This document shows positions 36,142 through 44,680 of a stretch of 64,000 nt of DNA, piece by piece. Origin of the DNA: Rhizobium sp. BK399 (GTDB taxonomy: Bacteria > Pseudomonadota > Alphaproteobacteria > Rhizobiales > Rhizobiaceae). The stretch's first letter is position 1; each line of letters opens with the position of its first letter. The stretch is taken from NCBI RefSeq assembly GCF_014194695.1, contig NZ_JACIAH010000016.1, forward strand, positions 62,001 to 126,000. The letters run 5' to 3'. Below the pieces are notes generated by a model that ran no database searches, was not told the origin of the DNA, and saw nothing but the letters and a program-made list of their open reading frames with translations. Made by a program: the position numbers and the translations under genes.

Positions 36142-36909
36142 ATGATGACGACAGCGGATTACATTGCACTGGTCTTCTTTGCAGCAATCTGGTTCGGCTA
36201 TGCGCGCCTGCTGCACAGCTCGAGCTTCTTCGGCAGAACTAGCCTCACCCATGCCATGCGGGAACGCCGGCGCGAGTGGATCTACAATTCGCTGCGGCGC
36301 GATTTGAAGATGATCGACACCCAGATCATGGCCGGCCTGCAGAATGGCACCGCATTCTTTGCATCGACGTCGATTTTCGCCATCGGCAGCTGCTTTGCCC
36401 TGCTGGGCGCCACGGAAAAGGTTGATGCCGTCTTCGCCGACTTGCCCTACGTCTTTCATAGCGGGCATGCCGTCTTTGAAATGAAGGTCGGCGGCCTGGC
36501 AGCGCTTTTCGGCTATGCCTTTTTCAAGTTTGGTTGGTCGTATCGCCTATTTAACTATTGCACGATCCTTTTTGGTTCGATTCCGATGATGCGTGACACC
36601 GAACAGGATGTAGTTGCCGCCGAGCGGGCGGCGGAACGCGTCATCCGGATGAACATCATTGCAGCAGGCCATTTCAACGAAGGGCTGCGCGCCATCTTCT
36701 TATCGATTGGCTACCTCGGCTGGTTCATCAACCCCTATGTCTTCATGCTGACGACAACGATCGTGATTGTCGTGCTGACGAGGCGGCAGTTTTTCTCCGA
36801 GGCGCGGCTGGCGATCATGGACGTCCAACCGCCATCAAATCTCCACCTTTCTCCTGTGCCCCGCGCCAAGCCGTCTACCGATGGCAGCGACTCATCTGAG
36901 GGACTGTGA
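36142..36909 (+). CDS. DUF599 membrane protein
   Basis: 255 residues with about four membrane helices. The DUF599 signature is clear: RRREWIYNSLRRDLKMIDTQ, then GLQNGTAFFASTSI and FKFGWSYRLFNYC. Family function unknown. Its stop codon is directly followed by the ATG of the DUF1624 gene (no gap), so the two are translated together and their membrane proteins may interact. Confidence 0.9.
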   Translation: MMTTADYIALVFFAAIWFGYARLLHSSSFFGRTSLTHAMRERRREWIYNSLRRDLKMIDTQIMAGLQNGTAFFASTSIFAIGSCFALLGATEKVDAVFADLPYVFHSGHAVFEMKVGGLAALFGYAFFKFGWSYRLFNYCTILFGSIPMMRDTEQDVVAAERAAERVIRMNIIAAGHFNEGLRAIFLSIGYLGWFINPYVFMLTTTIVIVVLTRRQFFSEARLAIMDVQPPSNLHLSPVPRAKPSTDGSDSSEGL

Positions 36910-37896
36910 ATGACCGCTTTGGCAACGGAAACACATGTGAGCGTCAGGCCGCCTCGCATCGGCTTGCTGGATGCAGCGCGCGGTGTCGCCCTGCTGGCAA
37001 TGGCGACCTACCATTTTACCTGGGATATGGAGTTCATGGGCTACCTCGCCCCAGGTACAGCTGAGACCGGCTGGCTGAAGCTCTATGCCCGCGCCATCGC
37101 ATCGACCTTCCTGTTCATTGTCGGCGTCAGCCTGGTCCTCGCAAACACGCCAGCGATCCGCTGGCGGTCGTTCTGGAAGCGGCTTGCAATGATCGCCGCC
37201 GCAGCGCTTGCGATTTCAGTGGTGACGTGGTTCGTCTTCCCCGGCGAATGGATCTTCTTCGGCATCCTCCATTGCATCGCAGTCCTAAGCCTGCTCGGGC
37301 TTGTCTTCTTGCGTCTGCCCTTGCCTGTCACCATCGCCGCGACCGCCGCTGTTGCCGCGGCATGGGTTGTTGATACATGGGTCGCGCCGGATCTGTTGCG
37401 CTCGCCGATCTTCAATCCGCGCTACCTTGCCTGGATCGGCTTGGCGGAGATGCCGCAAAGATCGAACGACTTTGTCCCGATCTTCCCCTGGGCGGTTTCT
37501 TTCTTGCTTGGCATGACAGCGACTCTGATTGCCGTGAGGACGGGGCTGCTCGAGAGGCTTGCCAAGCTTGGCGCGGGTTCAAGCCTGACGGCAAAGGTTG
37601 GGCGTCATAGCCTCGCCTTCTACCTTATTCATCAGCCGGTGTTGATCGCGGTCGCCTACGGGCTATCCCTAATTGTTCCGCCTGCTAAGCCGGACCCGGT
37701 CGAAACCTACCTGAGGCAATGCAATGCCTCTTGCATGATGCAGGAAGGCGAAGCGCTATGCCGCAGCTTCTGCCAGTGCACCCTTGATGCGCTACAGGCG
37801 CAATACCTCTTCACGGAATTCCAGTCTGGCGCTGTCAAGCCGGATGACGGGCGGATCATGGCGCTTGCCAGCGAGTGCAGCGCCAACACCCAATAA
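36910..37896 (+). CDS. DUF1624 (heparan-alpha-glucosaminide acetyltransferase-like) membrane protein
   Basis: 328 residues with roughly eight membrane helices. The N-terminal RIGLLDAARGVALLAMATYH carries the family's ARG and His features, with FFGILHCIAVLSLLG following; this matches DUF1624, related to acyl/acetyltransferases that move acetyl groups across membranes. Unusual: after the last helix a C-terminal tail of about 70 residues holds a six-Cys cluster (QCNASC, ALCRSFCQCT, ASECSA), perhaps disulfide-bonded or metal-binding. Coupled to the DUF599 gene. Confidence 0.85.
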   Translation: MTALATETHVSVRPPRIGLLDAARGVALLAMATYHFTWDMEFMGYLAPGTAETGWLKLYARAIASTFLFIVGVSLVLANTPAIRWRSFWKRLAMIAAAALAISVVTWFVFPGEWIFFGILHCIAVLSLLGLVFLRLPLPVTIAATAAVAAAWVVDTWVAPDLLRSPIFNPRYLAWIGLAEMPQRSNDFVPIFPWAVSFLLGMTATLIAVRTGLLERLAKLGAGSSLTAKVGRHSLAFYLIHQPVLIAVAYGLSLIVPPAKPDPVETYLRQCNASCMMQEGEALCRSFCQCTLDALQAQYLFTEFQSGAVKPDDGRIMALASECSANTQ

Positions 37897-38289
37897 TCAG
37901 GTGCCGACGCCGATGTCCGCCAGCCGACCGAGGCATGCCTCTTCAATATTGTCGAGTTCGGCGAGGGTATCGTCGATATCCTTGCGCTTCTGGCGCAGAT
38001 CTTCGCGTTTCTCGTCAACGCGTTTCATCAAGAGCTTCAACTGACCGAGCTCGCCGGGTGGCTCTTTGTAGACCTGGATGATCTCGCGGATTTCCGCGAT
38101 CGTGAAACCGATGCGCCGGCCACGGAGGATTTCCTGGATCAGACGCCGATCCGCCGGACGGAACAGTCGCGTGCGTCCGCGTCGCTCCGGATGGATCAAT
38201 CCTTCGTCTTCGTAGAACCGAAGCGTACGTGTCGATACACCAAACTCGCGCGTCAACTCGGTTATGCTATAGTATTTGCTGACCGGCAT
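37897..38289 (-). CDS. MerR family regulator, LiuR-like
   Basis: 130 residues. N-terminal MerR winged helix (YSITELTREFGVSTRTLRFY, then EDEGLIHPERRGRTRLF) and a long dimerisation coiled coil (LMKRVDEKREDLRQKRKDID) without a Cys-rich effector domain. The pattern resembles LiuR, which controls leucine/isovalerate breakdown, but no such genes lie here. The start follows 30 bases after a 24-base near-perfect dyad, so autoregulation is likely. Its stop abuts that of the DUF1624 gene. Confidence 0.88.
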   Translation of the reverse strand: MPVSKYYSITELTREFGVSTRTLRFYEDEGLIHPERRGRTRLFRPADRRLIQEILRGRRIGFTIAEIREIIQVYKEPPGELGQLKLLMKRVDEKREDLRQKRKDIDDTLAELDNIEEACLGRLADIGVGT

Positions 38290-38318
38290 AGGTTCCCCAC
38301 CATTGAAGAACCGATAAT

Positions 38319-38342
38319 ATTGACTTTTACGTAATAGTCAAT
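38319..38342. promoter_or_regulatory. 24-base dyad upstream of the MerR gene
   Basis: Arms ATTGACT and AGTCAAT flank a central TTACGTAA, symmetric at 22 of 24 positions. MerR-type regulators bind such long dyads between promoter elements, and the TACGTA core recalls LiuR sites as I remember them. It lies 30-53 bases upstream of the MerR start, in the gap after mgtE. Confidence 0.65.
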
Positions 38343-38365
38343 TTCTGCAGGCGAATTCGAGCCGG

Positions 38366-39778
38366 CTAAATTCCGAACCACCATGTCGCGATGCCGAGAA
38401 ACGCAAAAAAGCCTGTGCAATCGGTGACGGTTGTGACGAAAACAGAGGACGCGATGGCGGGATCTGCGCCGACTTTATCCAATAGCAACGGCAACAGAAT
38501 TCCGGCAAGCGCCGCCGCAAAGAGATTAATAACCATCGCCGCGCCGATCACGAAGCCTAGCTGGTAGTCGTGGAACCAAGTAGCGGCAATCGCACCCATG
38601 ATGACGGAGAAGAGCGCGCCGTTGGCGACGCCGACCCCCGCCTCTCTACGAATAATGCGGCCGGCATTGTAGATGTCGATGTCGCCGGTCGCCAAGGCGC
38701 GGACGGTGACCGTCATCGTCTGTGTTCCCGCATTGCCACCCATGGATGCAACGATCGGCATCAGCACGGCCAGCGCGATCATCTTCTCGATCGATTCGTC
38801 GAACAGTCCAATGACGCTTGCCGACAACAGCGCTGTCCCGAGATTGATCACCAGCCAGAGAAAGCGCGAGCGCACCGTCGAGAAGACATTGTCGGACAGT
38901 TCTTCGTCGCCGACGCCGCCGAGGCGCTTGATATCTTCGTCTGCCTCCTCGTGGATGACGTCAACGACGTCGTCGATCGTGAGGACGCCGACCAGCCTGT
39001 CGTTCTCGTCGACGACAGCGGCAGATAGAAGGTCGTACTGTTCGAAAAGCTGGGCGGCTTCTTCCTGGTCCATCTCTGCGGGAATCGGATGGTTCGTCTC
39101 CCGCATGATGGATTCGATCTTGGTTTGCCGCTTTGTGCGCAGGATCTTGTCCAGATCGACGGCACCCAACAACTTGAATGTCGGGTCGATAACGAAGATC
39201 TGCGAGAAGGAGTACGGCAGGTCCTCCTCGTCGCGCATGTAGTCGATCGTCTGGCCGACCGTCCAAAACGGCGGAACAGCGACGAATTCGGTCTGCATGC
39301 GGCGCCCAGCCGAGCTTTCGGGGTAGTCAAGTGCGCGCCGCAAGCGCACCCGTTCGGTAAACGGCAGCTGCGCAAGGATTTCTTCCCGGTCCTCGGTGTC
39401 GAGGTCCTCGAGAATGTAAACAGCGTCGTCCGAATCGAGTTCACCGATTGCCGCGGCGATCTGCTCGTTCGGCATCTGGTCGACGATCTCGCGACGAATC
39501 GTTTCGTCGACCTCCGTCAGCGCCGTCATGTCGAATTCGTCGCCAAGCAGGCGAACGAGCGCAAGTCGTTGGTCGGGCTGCAGCGATTCGAGAAGGTCGC
39601 CTATTTCCGATTCGTGCAGGCGCGCGACGTGTTGGCGCAGGAAGATCGTGTCGCGATCGGCGATGGCTGCGCCGACCAGCGCGAGGAAATCGCCACGGAC
39701 GTTGCCATTTTCATCATAGATGTCGGTTTCGCCGCTATCTGGCCGCGGGCGGACGAGCTCTTCTGCGTCGTTCGTCAT
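38366..39778 (-). CDS. mgtE: Magnesium transporter MgtE
   Basis: 470 residues. Domains in order: the N-terminal helical superhelix (LRQHVARLHESEIGDLLESL...), a CBS pair (about 145-270, VFVIDPTFKLLGAV-type and GVLTIDDVVDVIHEE), the long connecting helix, and five C-terminal membrane helices with the pore segments PIVASMGGNAGTQTMT and VFVTTVTDCTGFFAFLG. The pore Asp lies in the last helix segment VTTVTDC. Start ATG 39778 preferred over 39796. It is upstream of the MerR gene with a 76-base gap. Confidence 0.95.
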   Translation of the reverse strand: MTNDAEELVRPRPDSGETDIYDENGNVRGDFLALVGAAIADRDTIFLRQHVARLHESEIGDLLESLQPDQRLALVRLLGDEFDMTALTEVDETIRREIVDQMPNEQIAAAIGELDSDDAVYILEDLDTEDREEILAQLPFTERVRLRRALDYPESSAGRRMQTEFVAVPPFWTVGQTIDYMRDEEDLPYSFSQIFVIDPTFKLLGAVDLDKILRTKRQTKIESIMRETNHPIPAEMDQEEAAQLFEQYDLLSAAVVDENDRLVGVLTIDDVVDVIHEEADEDIKRLGGVGDEELSDNVFSTVRSRFLWLVINLGTALLSASVIGLFDESIEKMIALAVLMPIVASMGGNAGTQTMTVTVRALATGDIDIYNAGRIIRREAGVGVANGALFSVIMGAIAATWFHDYQLGFVIGAAMVINLFAAALAGILLPLLLDKVGADPAIASSVFVTTVTDCTGFFAFLGIATWWFGI

Positions 39779-39946
39779 GATTTGCCGCCCTCGCATCTCG
39801 TTTGAAGTTCAATGACTAAGCGCCGAAGTGTCGAGATTCGTGCTAGCGGAAAGCTAGAGGTCCGTCCAGCCGCAAACGCCTTGCCTGGATGACAATGCGC
39901 CTGCGCAACGATAGTTTCCCTGCATCTTGAATGAGGAGCCTTGGCA

Positions 39947-40441
39947 GTGGCTGTCCGCCCAATATTGCGTTTCCCCGACGTCGGTCTCCGAACCGTTTGC
40001 AGGCCTGTCGAGGTTTTCGACCAAAGCCTTCGTGGACTCGCTGATGATCTGCTGGATACGATGCGGGCCGCCCCCGGGGTCGGCATCACCGCTGCCCACA
40101 TCGGCGTTTTTCTTCGGGTGGTCGTCATCGAGCTCAGCCGCGACGAAGGCATACGCCACTACGTCAATCCTGAAATCAGTTTTGCCTCCGACGAGACGAT
40201 TCGCCATGTCGAAGGAAGCGTCTCGATGCCTGGTGTGACCGACGAGGTTGTGCGGCCCAAGGCGATTCGCGTTCGCTACCGTGATCTAGCTGGGGCTGAG
40301 CAGGAGGAGGATGCGGAGGGATTCCTCGCAGTTTGCATCCAGCACGAGATCGATCAGCTCGACGGCGTCTTCTGGATACAACGTCTGTCGAGACTCAAGC
40401 GCGAGCGACTGGTGAAACGGTGGGAGAAGTCGCGTGCGTAG
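39947..40441 (+). CDS. Peptide deformylase-like protein lacking metal ligands
   Basis: About 164 residues with the peptide deformylase fold. The three catalytic motifs are altered: motif 1 GVGITAAHIG (Gln of GxGxAAxQ is His), motif 2 EGSVSMPG (the metal-ligand Cys of EGCLS is Ser) and motif 3 QHEIDQLDG (second His of HExxH is Gln). Only one of three metal ligands and the catalytic Glu remain. Similar proteins occur as extra Def paralogues in alphaproteobacteria. The GTG at 39947 follows GAGGAG at 8 bases; a TTG at 39941 is closer and less likely. Confidence 0.82.
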   Translation: MAVRPILRFPDVGLRTVCRPVEVFDQSLRGLADDLLDTMRAAPGVGITAAHIGVFLRVVVIELSRDEGIRHYVNPEISFASDETIRHVEGSVSMPGVTDEVVRPKAIRVRYRDLAGAEQEEDAEGFLAVCIQHEIDQLDGVFWIQRLSRLKRERLVKRWEKSRA

Positions 40442-40690
40442 TGGTGGTGCAGAGGAATAAACGATCCCTCTTTGGTTGTGCAAACTTTGCTGAATACCCG
40501 CCGTGGCTTAGAAAACAGCGTGCTATCACAAAGCTGTCAAATCGGGTCGCGTATCTGTGATTTCATTTGATAAAGCGGCGCTGCCCACGTGATTTTTCAC
40601 TCACATTCTTGCCGCAATTCGAGCGCGAAGTCGTCGTTGCCGAGGGTTTGGTATCGTTGTGATTACAACGAAGAATTGAGGAGATATTCC

Positions 40691-41059
40691 ATGCGCTTCA
40701 GATTTGCTGCCGCCACTTCCATTCTCGTCCTCGGCCTTGCAGGTGCGGCCTTCGCTCAAACCCAGTACTCGAACGACTACAGCAATGACAGTGACGGCTT
40801 CGCGCCCGTCCAGACCACGGCGAAAAAGCCGGTGCACTACGTCAATCGCAAGGCACCTGAATATTCCGACGACTACACGAATGACAGCGACGGTTTTGCG
40901 CCGACCCATATGTCGCCGAACGTTGACAGGACGACGACGGCCAGCATCAAGCCCCTGCCCGACTGCGACTACATGAAGACGAACTCCAAGGTGCATACCG
41001 CCGGCGGCGATAGCGGGGCATCACATTCCGATGCCTGCCGCGACATCGGTGATAAATAG
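40691..41059 (+). CDS. Small secreted protein with an internal repeat
   Basis: 122 residues. Signal peptide 1-22 (LGLAGAAFAQ). The mature part contains two near-identical copies of a 14-residue unit, YSNDYSNDSDGFAP and YSDDYTNDSDGFAP, rich in Asp, Ser, Asn and Tyr, then a His/Asp-rich tail with two Cys (DCDY and DACRD). The family is not one I recognise. The acidic repeats could bind calcium (inference). ATG 40691 follows GAGGAGAT. Confidence 0.68.
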   Translation: MRFRFAAATSILVLGLAGAAFAQTQYSNDYSNDSDGFAPVQTTAKKPVHYVNRKAPEYSDDYTNDSDGFAPTHMSPNVDRTTTASIKPLPDCDYMKTNSKVHTAGGDSGASHSDACRDIGDK

Positions 41060-41070
41060 CGAACCGCAGC

Positions 41071-41098
41071 AAAGGGCCGGTTGGTTATCCGGCCCTTT
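41071..41098. terminator. Bidirectional terminator between convergent genes
   Basis: A 10-base perfect stem (AAAGGGCCGG with CCGGCCCTTT), 8-base loop, between the repeat-protein gene and lipB. The A/T ends of the stem give short T runs in both directions. Confidence 0.7.
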
Positions 41099-41129
41099 GC
41101 CACTCACTAAAAGGGTGGCCCCGTGTCCC

Positions 41130-41840
41130 CTAATCGTTGACCGTATCTCCGAAAACCGATTCGAATGCCTGCCGAAGAAGGATGTCGACATCGGCCATCA
41201 TGACCGGCAGCCCAAGATCGACGAGGCTCGTTACGCCGTAGGCCGAAATCCCGCACGGGACGATTCCGCTGAAATGATCGAGATCGGGTTCGACGTTCAG
41301 TGAGAGCCCGTGAAAGGTTACCCACTTCCGCAGCCGGATGCCCAGCGCTGCGATCTTGTCCTCCGCCATCGTGCCATCGGGCAGAGCTCCTTTGTCGGGC
41401 CTGCGTACCCAGACACCAACCCGGTCCTCGCGCCGCTCGCCGCGGACGTTCATCGAATCAAGCGTGCGGATGACCACTTCTTCGAGCGCAGCAACAAAGG
41501 CGCGCACGTCCTGGCGTCTGCGTTTCAGGTCGAGCATGACGTACGCAACGCGCTGGCCAGGTCCGTGATAGGTATATTCGCCGCCGCGTCCCGTTGCGAA
41601 GACAGGGAATCGATCCGGCTGCACCAGGTCTTTGGCGTCCGCGCTGGTCCCGGCTGTATAAAGAGGCGGATGTTCCACGAGCCAGACGAGCTCGTCGCCG
41701 CCTTCGGCAATCGCAGCGACCTCGCGTTCCATGTTTTCCACAGCCTCCTGATAAGGCACCAGGCCGTCGGCGATGCGCCATCGGGCCGGCCGGGACCCTT
41801 CGCGCGGCATCATGGAGTATTCGAGATCTGTGCGTAACAT
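41130..41840 (-). CDS. lipB: Octanoyl-[ACP]:protein N-octanoyltransferase
   Basis: Transfers octanoyl groups from acyl carrier protein to lipoyl domains, the first step of lipoate synthesis. 236 residues. The signature GRGGEYTYHGPGQ, the Lys in EDKIAALGIRLRKWV, FHGLSLNV and the acyl-accepting Cys in PCGISAYGVTSL are intact. The start at 41840 has AGGA six bases before it; ATG 41846 is too close to that site. Confidence 0.96.
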   Translation of the reverse strand: MLRTDLEYSMMPREGSRPARWRIADGLVPYQEAVENMEREVAAIAEGGDELVWLVEHPPLYTAGTSADAKDLVQPDRFPVFATGRGGEYTYHGPGQRVAYVMLDLKRRRQDVRAFVAALEEVVIRTLDSMNVRGERREDRVGVWVRRPDKGALPDGTMAEDKIAALGIRLRKWVTFHGLSLNVEPDLDHFSGIVPCGISAYGVTSLVDLGLPVMMADVDILLRQAFESVFGDTVND

Positions 41841-42018
41841 AGCCATTCCTTGTCGAGGCTGCTCCGGAGGCAGCGCTGCGAAGGCCTATATGGCCCCGTT
41901 TCGAAGCCGATTCAAATGCTGTGATTTGTTTTGAAAAAATCTGTCATATCGCCCTTGTGTCCCGAAAAACCTTTTGCTACATGCTGCGTCGCCGGCACAA
42001 ACTGGCACCTACCACGAT

Positions 42019-42103
42019 GCGGTCGTGGCGGAATTGGTAGACGCGCAGCGTTGAGGTCGCTGTGGGGCAACCCGTGGAAGTTCGAGTCTTCTCGACCGCA
42101 CCA
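42019..42103 (+). tRNA. tRNA-Leu (anticodon GAG)
   Basis: 85 bases including an encoded CCA. The acceptor arms GCGGTCG and CGACCGC pair fully, the D-arm contains GGTAGAC, the anticodon loop reads TTGAGGT (GAG), and a long variable arm typical of tRNA-Leu (GGGGCAACCCG) precedes the TTCGAGT T-loop. It marks the left edge of the accessory stretch. Confidence 0.95.
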
Positions 42104-42385
42104 TCTCCTCTCAGGAGGATTGTTTCCGTTGATCTTTTCGGTTGGCGACTGGGTCTTTTGTGGCACGGTTTTGTGCTAATTTGTGGCTCAAAAAAATAGT
42201 TATTTTTATGAATGCGAAGCGATGGTTAGGACCTTCAGCGCTTTATATTGACGGTTTTTTGAATTGCCTGGTGCGCCCTCCCGGGAAGTAAAGTTGACAA
42301 GCGAGCGCTCTTTCGGTCCGTGTCGTCCATAATGATACCGGCCTTCTAAACAAAAACAGTTCGGCGACACCACAAGATCGAATCG

Positions 42386-42513
42386 TCACGCCACGCGATC
42401 TCCGACAGCAAGCTGGGAAACGCCCTGACCGATTGCCTTGATCGTTCCAGCCACCTCGTGGCCGAGGATCATCGGCTCGCGAACCCGCACTGTACTGAAC
42501 CCACCATGATTGT
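42386..42513 (-). pseudogene. Fragment of L-idonate 5-dehydrogenase
   Basis: The minus-strand frame reads NHGGFSTVRVREPMILGHEV and AGTIKAIGQGVSQLAVGDRVA then a stop. This is the N-terminal catalytic part of a zinc-dependent alcohol dehydrogenase of the L-idonate type, about 42 residues of a protein of some 340. It is joined in frame to a DnaE2 fragment on its 5' side. Confidence 0.8.
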
Positions 42514-42625
42514 CTCGGACGTTCATCGCCTCTGAACATGTGAAGTTGTTGCGCTTCTGAAGATCCCGTCGAAGAAATGCGATGGGATGCTCTCTGAGCG
42601 TCAGCCCGACGTGGCCACAGTCCTC
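42514..42625 (-). pseudogene. Fragment of error-prone DNA polymerase DnaE2
   Basis: GEDCGHVGLTLREHPIAFLR followed by RDLQKRNNFTCSEAMNVRD matches the stretch just before the OB-fold in the C-terminal part of DnaE2, a polymerase of more than 1000 residues. Everything else is gone. At 42514/42513 it passes without a frame change into the L-idonate dehydrogenase fragment. Confidence 0.75.
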
Positions 42626-42861
42626 GCCAGGTTGTGACCTTTTCTCATCTGCAGTAGTGCGACCTTCGGCTTCGTCAGCGGGTTTACGGCTGTGAGCTAT
42701 GACATTGTGCGTGGGGCGATACCGGGAGATGAACGCGGTGGTGGCGCTCGATCATTTCGACCGCCAGTCGGGAACGCCCTTACATAAGGGGTATCAGTCG
42801 TGGTGACAGAAGCAACCTCAGTTCCTATATCCGCTACCGCCATCTGAAAGGAACATCGATC

Positions 42862-44385
42862 ATGACAATCAACGGAAGCCTGCTCGTCGCGGGAACGGAA
42901 AAGCGCGGCTCGAATGGCGACTTTTACGGGATTGAGGCAGCCACCGGGAGATCCCTCCTCGTCTCGTTCGGAGGCGCGTCGCCCGACGACGTAGAGGCAG
43001 CAACGGCGCAAGCGTGGGAAGCCTTCGCATCCTATCGCGAGACTAACCTCGAAAGCAGAGCTGCATTTCTGGAAAAGATCGCCACAGAAATCGAGGCGAT
43101 CGGCGACGAGCTGATCGTCCGGGCCATGTCGGAGACCGGACTTCCCCGCGGAAGGCTCGAGGGCGAAAGGAACCGCACGACAGGGCAGCTCCGGCTGTTT
43201 GCAAAGGAAGTCCGCGCAGGCCGCTTCCAGGAGCTGCGTTTCGATGAAGGTGATCCGTCCCGAAAGCCCGTTCCGAAACCAGATTTGCGCCTCCGCAATG
43301 TCCCTATTGGACCAGTTGCAGTCTTCGGCGCGTCTAATTTCCCGCTCGCTTTCTCTGTTGCGGGTGGAGACACAGCTTCGGCGCTCGCGGCTGGTTGCCC
43401 TGTGGTCGTCAAGGCGCATTCTGCGCATCCGGGAACGTCTGAACTCGTAGGACGCGCCGTGCAGCGGGCGGTGGCGGTCTGTCGCCTTCATCCCGGGACC
43501 TTTTCCCTGCTTTTCGACACGGGTTTCGAGGTAGGTCAGAAACTCGTTGCCGATCACAGAATTCGCGCGGTGGGCTTCACCGGGTCGCGCCGCGGTGGCA
43601 CGGCGTTGATGGATATTGCGTCAAAGCTCCGCCAGCCAATTCCAGTCTACGCCGAGATGAGCAGCATCAATCCGGTCATTCTGTTTCCGAATGCACTCGA
43701 ACGGGACGTCGAAAGCATCGCATCGGCGTTCGTCTCCTCGCTGATCCTCGGTGCCGGACAGTTCTGCACTAACCCCGGCCTCCTGCTGGCCGTAGATGGT
43801 GAAGCGCTTGATGCCTTCGTCGCGAGGACGGCTGAACTTCTGCCCGAGGTCGCACCCCAGGCGATGCTGACCCCGTCGATTGCCAGAGCCTTCTGCGAAG
43901 GCGTCGAACGCCTCCGCGTGCATCCGGAAGTGCGGGCCATCGCGTCGGGGAAACCCGGCAGCGAATTTGAAGGCACGGCCGCTCTATTCGAGACCACCGC
44001 ATCCGCGCTTCTGGAACATCATGAGCTTCAAGATGAGGTGTTCGGCGCCGCTGGCCTCGTCGTTCGATGCCGGGACCTTGCGGAACTCGAAGCGGTCATC
44101 GACGCACTGGAGGGGCAGCTGACGGTGGCACTGTTCGTCTCCGACGACGACGAGGCCGATGCTCGCCGTCTCGTTCCTAAGCTTGAGATGCTTGCGGGCC
44201 GCCTGCTCGTAAACGGTTTCGGAACGGGTGTCGAAGTCTCTCCGGCGATGGTCCATGGCGGTCCCTACCCTGCAACCGCAGACGGTCGATCCACATCCGT
44301 CGGAACGCTGGCCATCTACCGTTTCCTGAGGCCCGTATCCTACCAGGACTTTTCAAGCACACTTCTTCCCGAGGTGCTGCGATAG
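42862..44385 (+). CDS. NADP-type aldehyde dehydrogenase (alpha-ketoglutarate semialdehyde DH-like)
   Basis: 507 residues. The catalytic Cys is in GAGQFCTNPGLLL, the general-base Glu in PVYAEMSSINPV, and the coenzyme fold in AVGFTGSRRGGTAL. The QFCTNPGL form and the opening ...GIEAATGRSL place it with class III 2-oxoglutarate semialdehyde dehydrogenases, which finish sugar, glucarate or hydroxyproline breakdown. No partner pathway gene is adjacent, so the physiological substrate is open. Good ribosome site (AAAGGAACATCGATC). Confidence 0.88.
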   Translation: MTINGSLLVAGTEKRGSNGDFYGIEAATGRSLLVSFGGASPDDVEAATAQAWEAFASYRETNLESRAAFLEKIATEIEAIGDELIVRAMSETGLPRGRLEGERNRTTGQLRLFAKEVRAGRFQELRFDEGDPSRKPVPKPDLRLRNVPIGPVAVFGASNFPLAFSVAGGDTASALAAGCPVVVKAHSAHPGTSELVGRAVQRAVAVCRLHPGTFSLLFDTGFEVGQKLVADHRIRAVGFTGSRRGGTALMDIASKLRQPIPVYAEMSSINPVILFPNALERDVESIASAFVSSLILGAGQFCTNPGLLLAVDGEALDAFVARTAELLPEVAPQAMLTPSIARAFCEGVERLRVHPEVRAIASGKPGSEFEGTAALFETTASALLEHHELQDEVFGAAGLVVRCRDLAELEAVIDALEGQLTVALFVSDDDEADARRLVPKLEMLAGRLLVNGFGTGVEVSPAMVHGGPYPATADGRSTSVGTLAIYRFLRPVSYQDFSSTLLPEVLR

Positions 44386-44394
44386 TTGAGGCTA

Positions 44395-44422
44395 GGGCCG
44401 CCGAACGTTGCGTCGGCGGCCC
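44395..44422. terminator. Hairpin after the aldehyde dehydrogenase gene
   Basis: A 10-base perfect stem (GGGCCGCCGA with TCGGCGGCCC) with an 8-base loop, starting 9 bases past the stop. There is no T run, so termination is only probable. Confidence 0.5.
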
Positions 44423-44680
44423 TCATTCACACGTCGGGCCGCCCCGGCGTGGCCTATCAGACCGAGTCGGGGACGGGCACCGTGTCCAGGAAGAAAGATT
44501 CGGGTATGCGCCGTTGCTCGACCGGAAAAGACGCCGTCGCGGAATACGACGGCGCAGTTGTGCTGACGCGAATTAGCATCGCCCGACGCAAGAGGACTGC
44601 ACTGTCCTGAAGTTTGGGGCGATTTCGCCGAGAATATCGGAAGCAGCAATTCGCTTCGGGAGGCGCGCCGCGAGACTGTA

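Noticed and set aside
42697..43557. 286-codon minus-strand open frame
   Set aside because: Antisense to the aldehyde dehydrogenase; Arg/Ser-rich composition typical of shadow frames.
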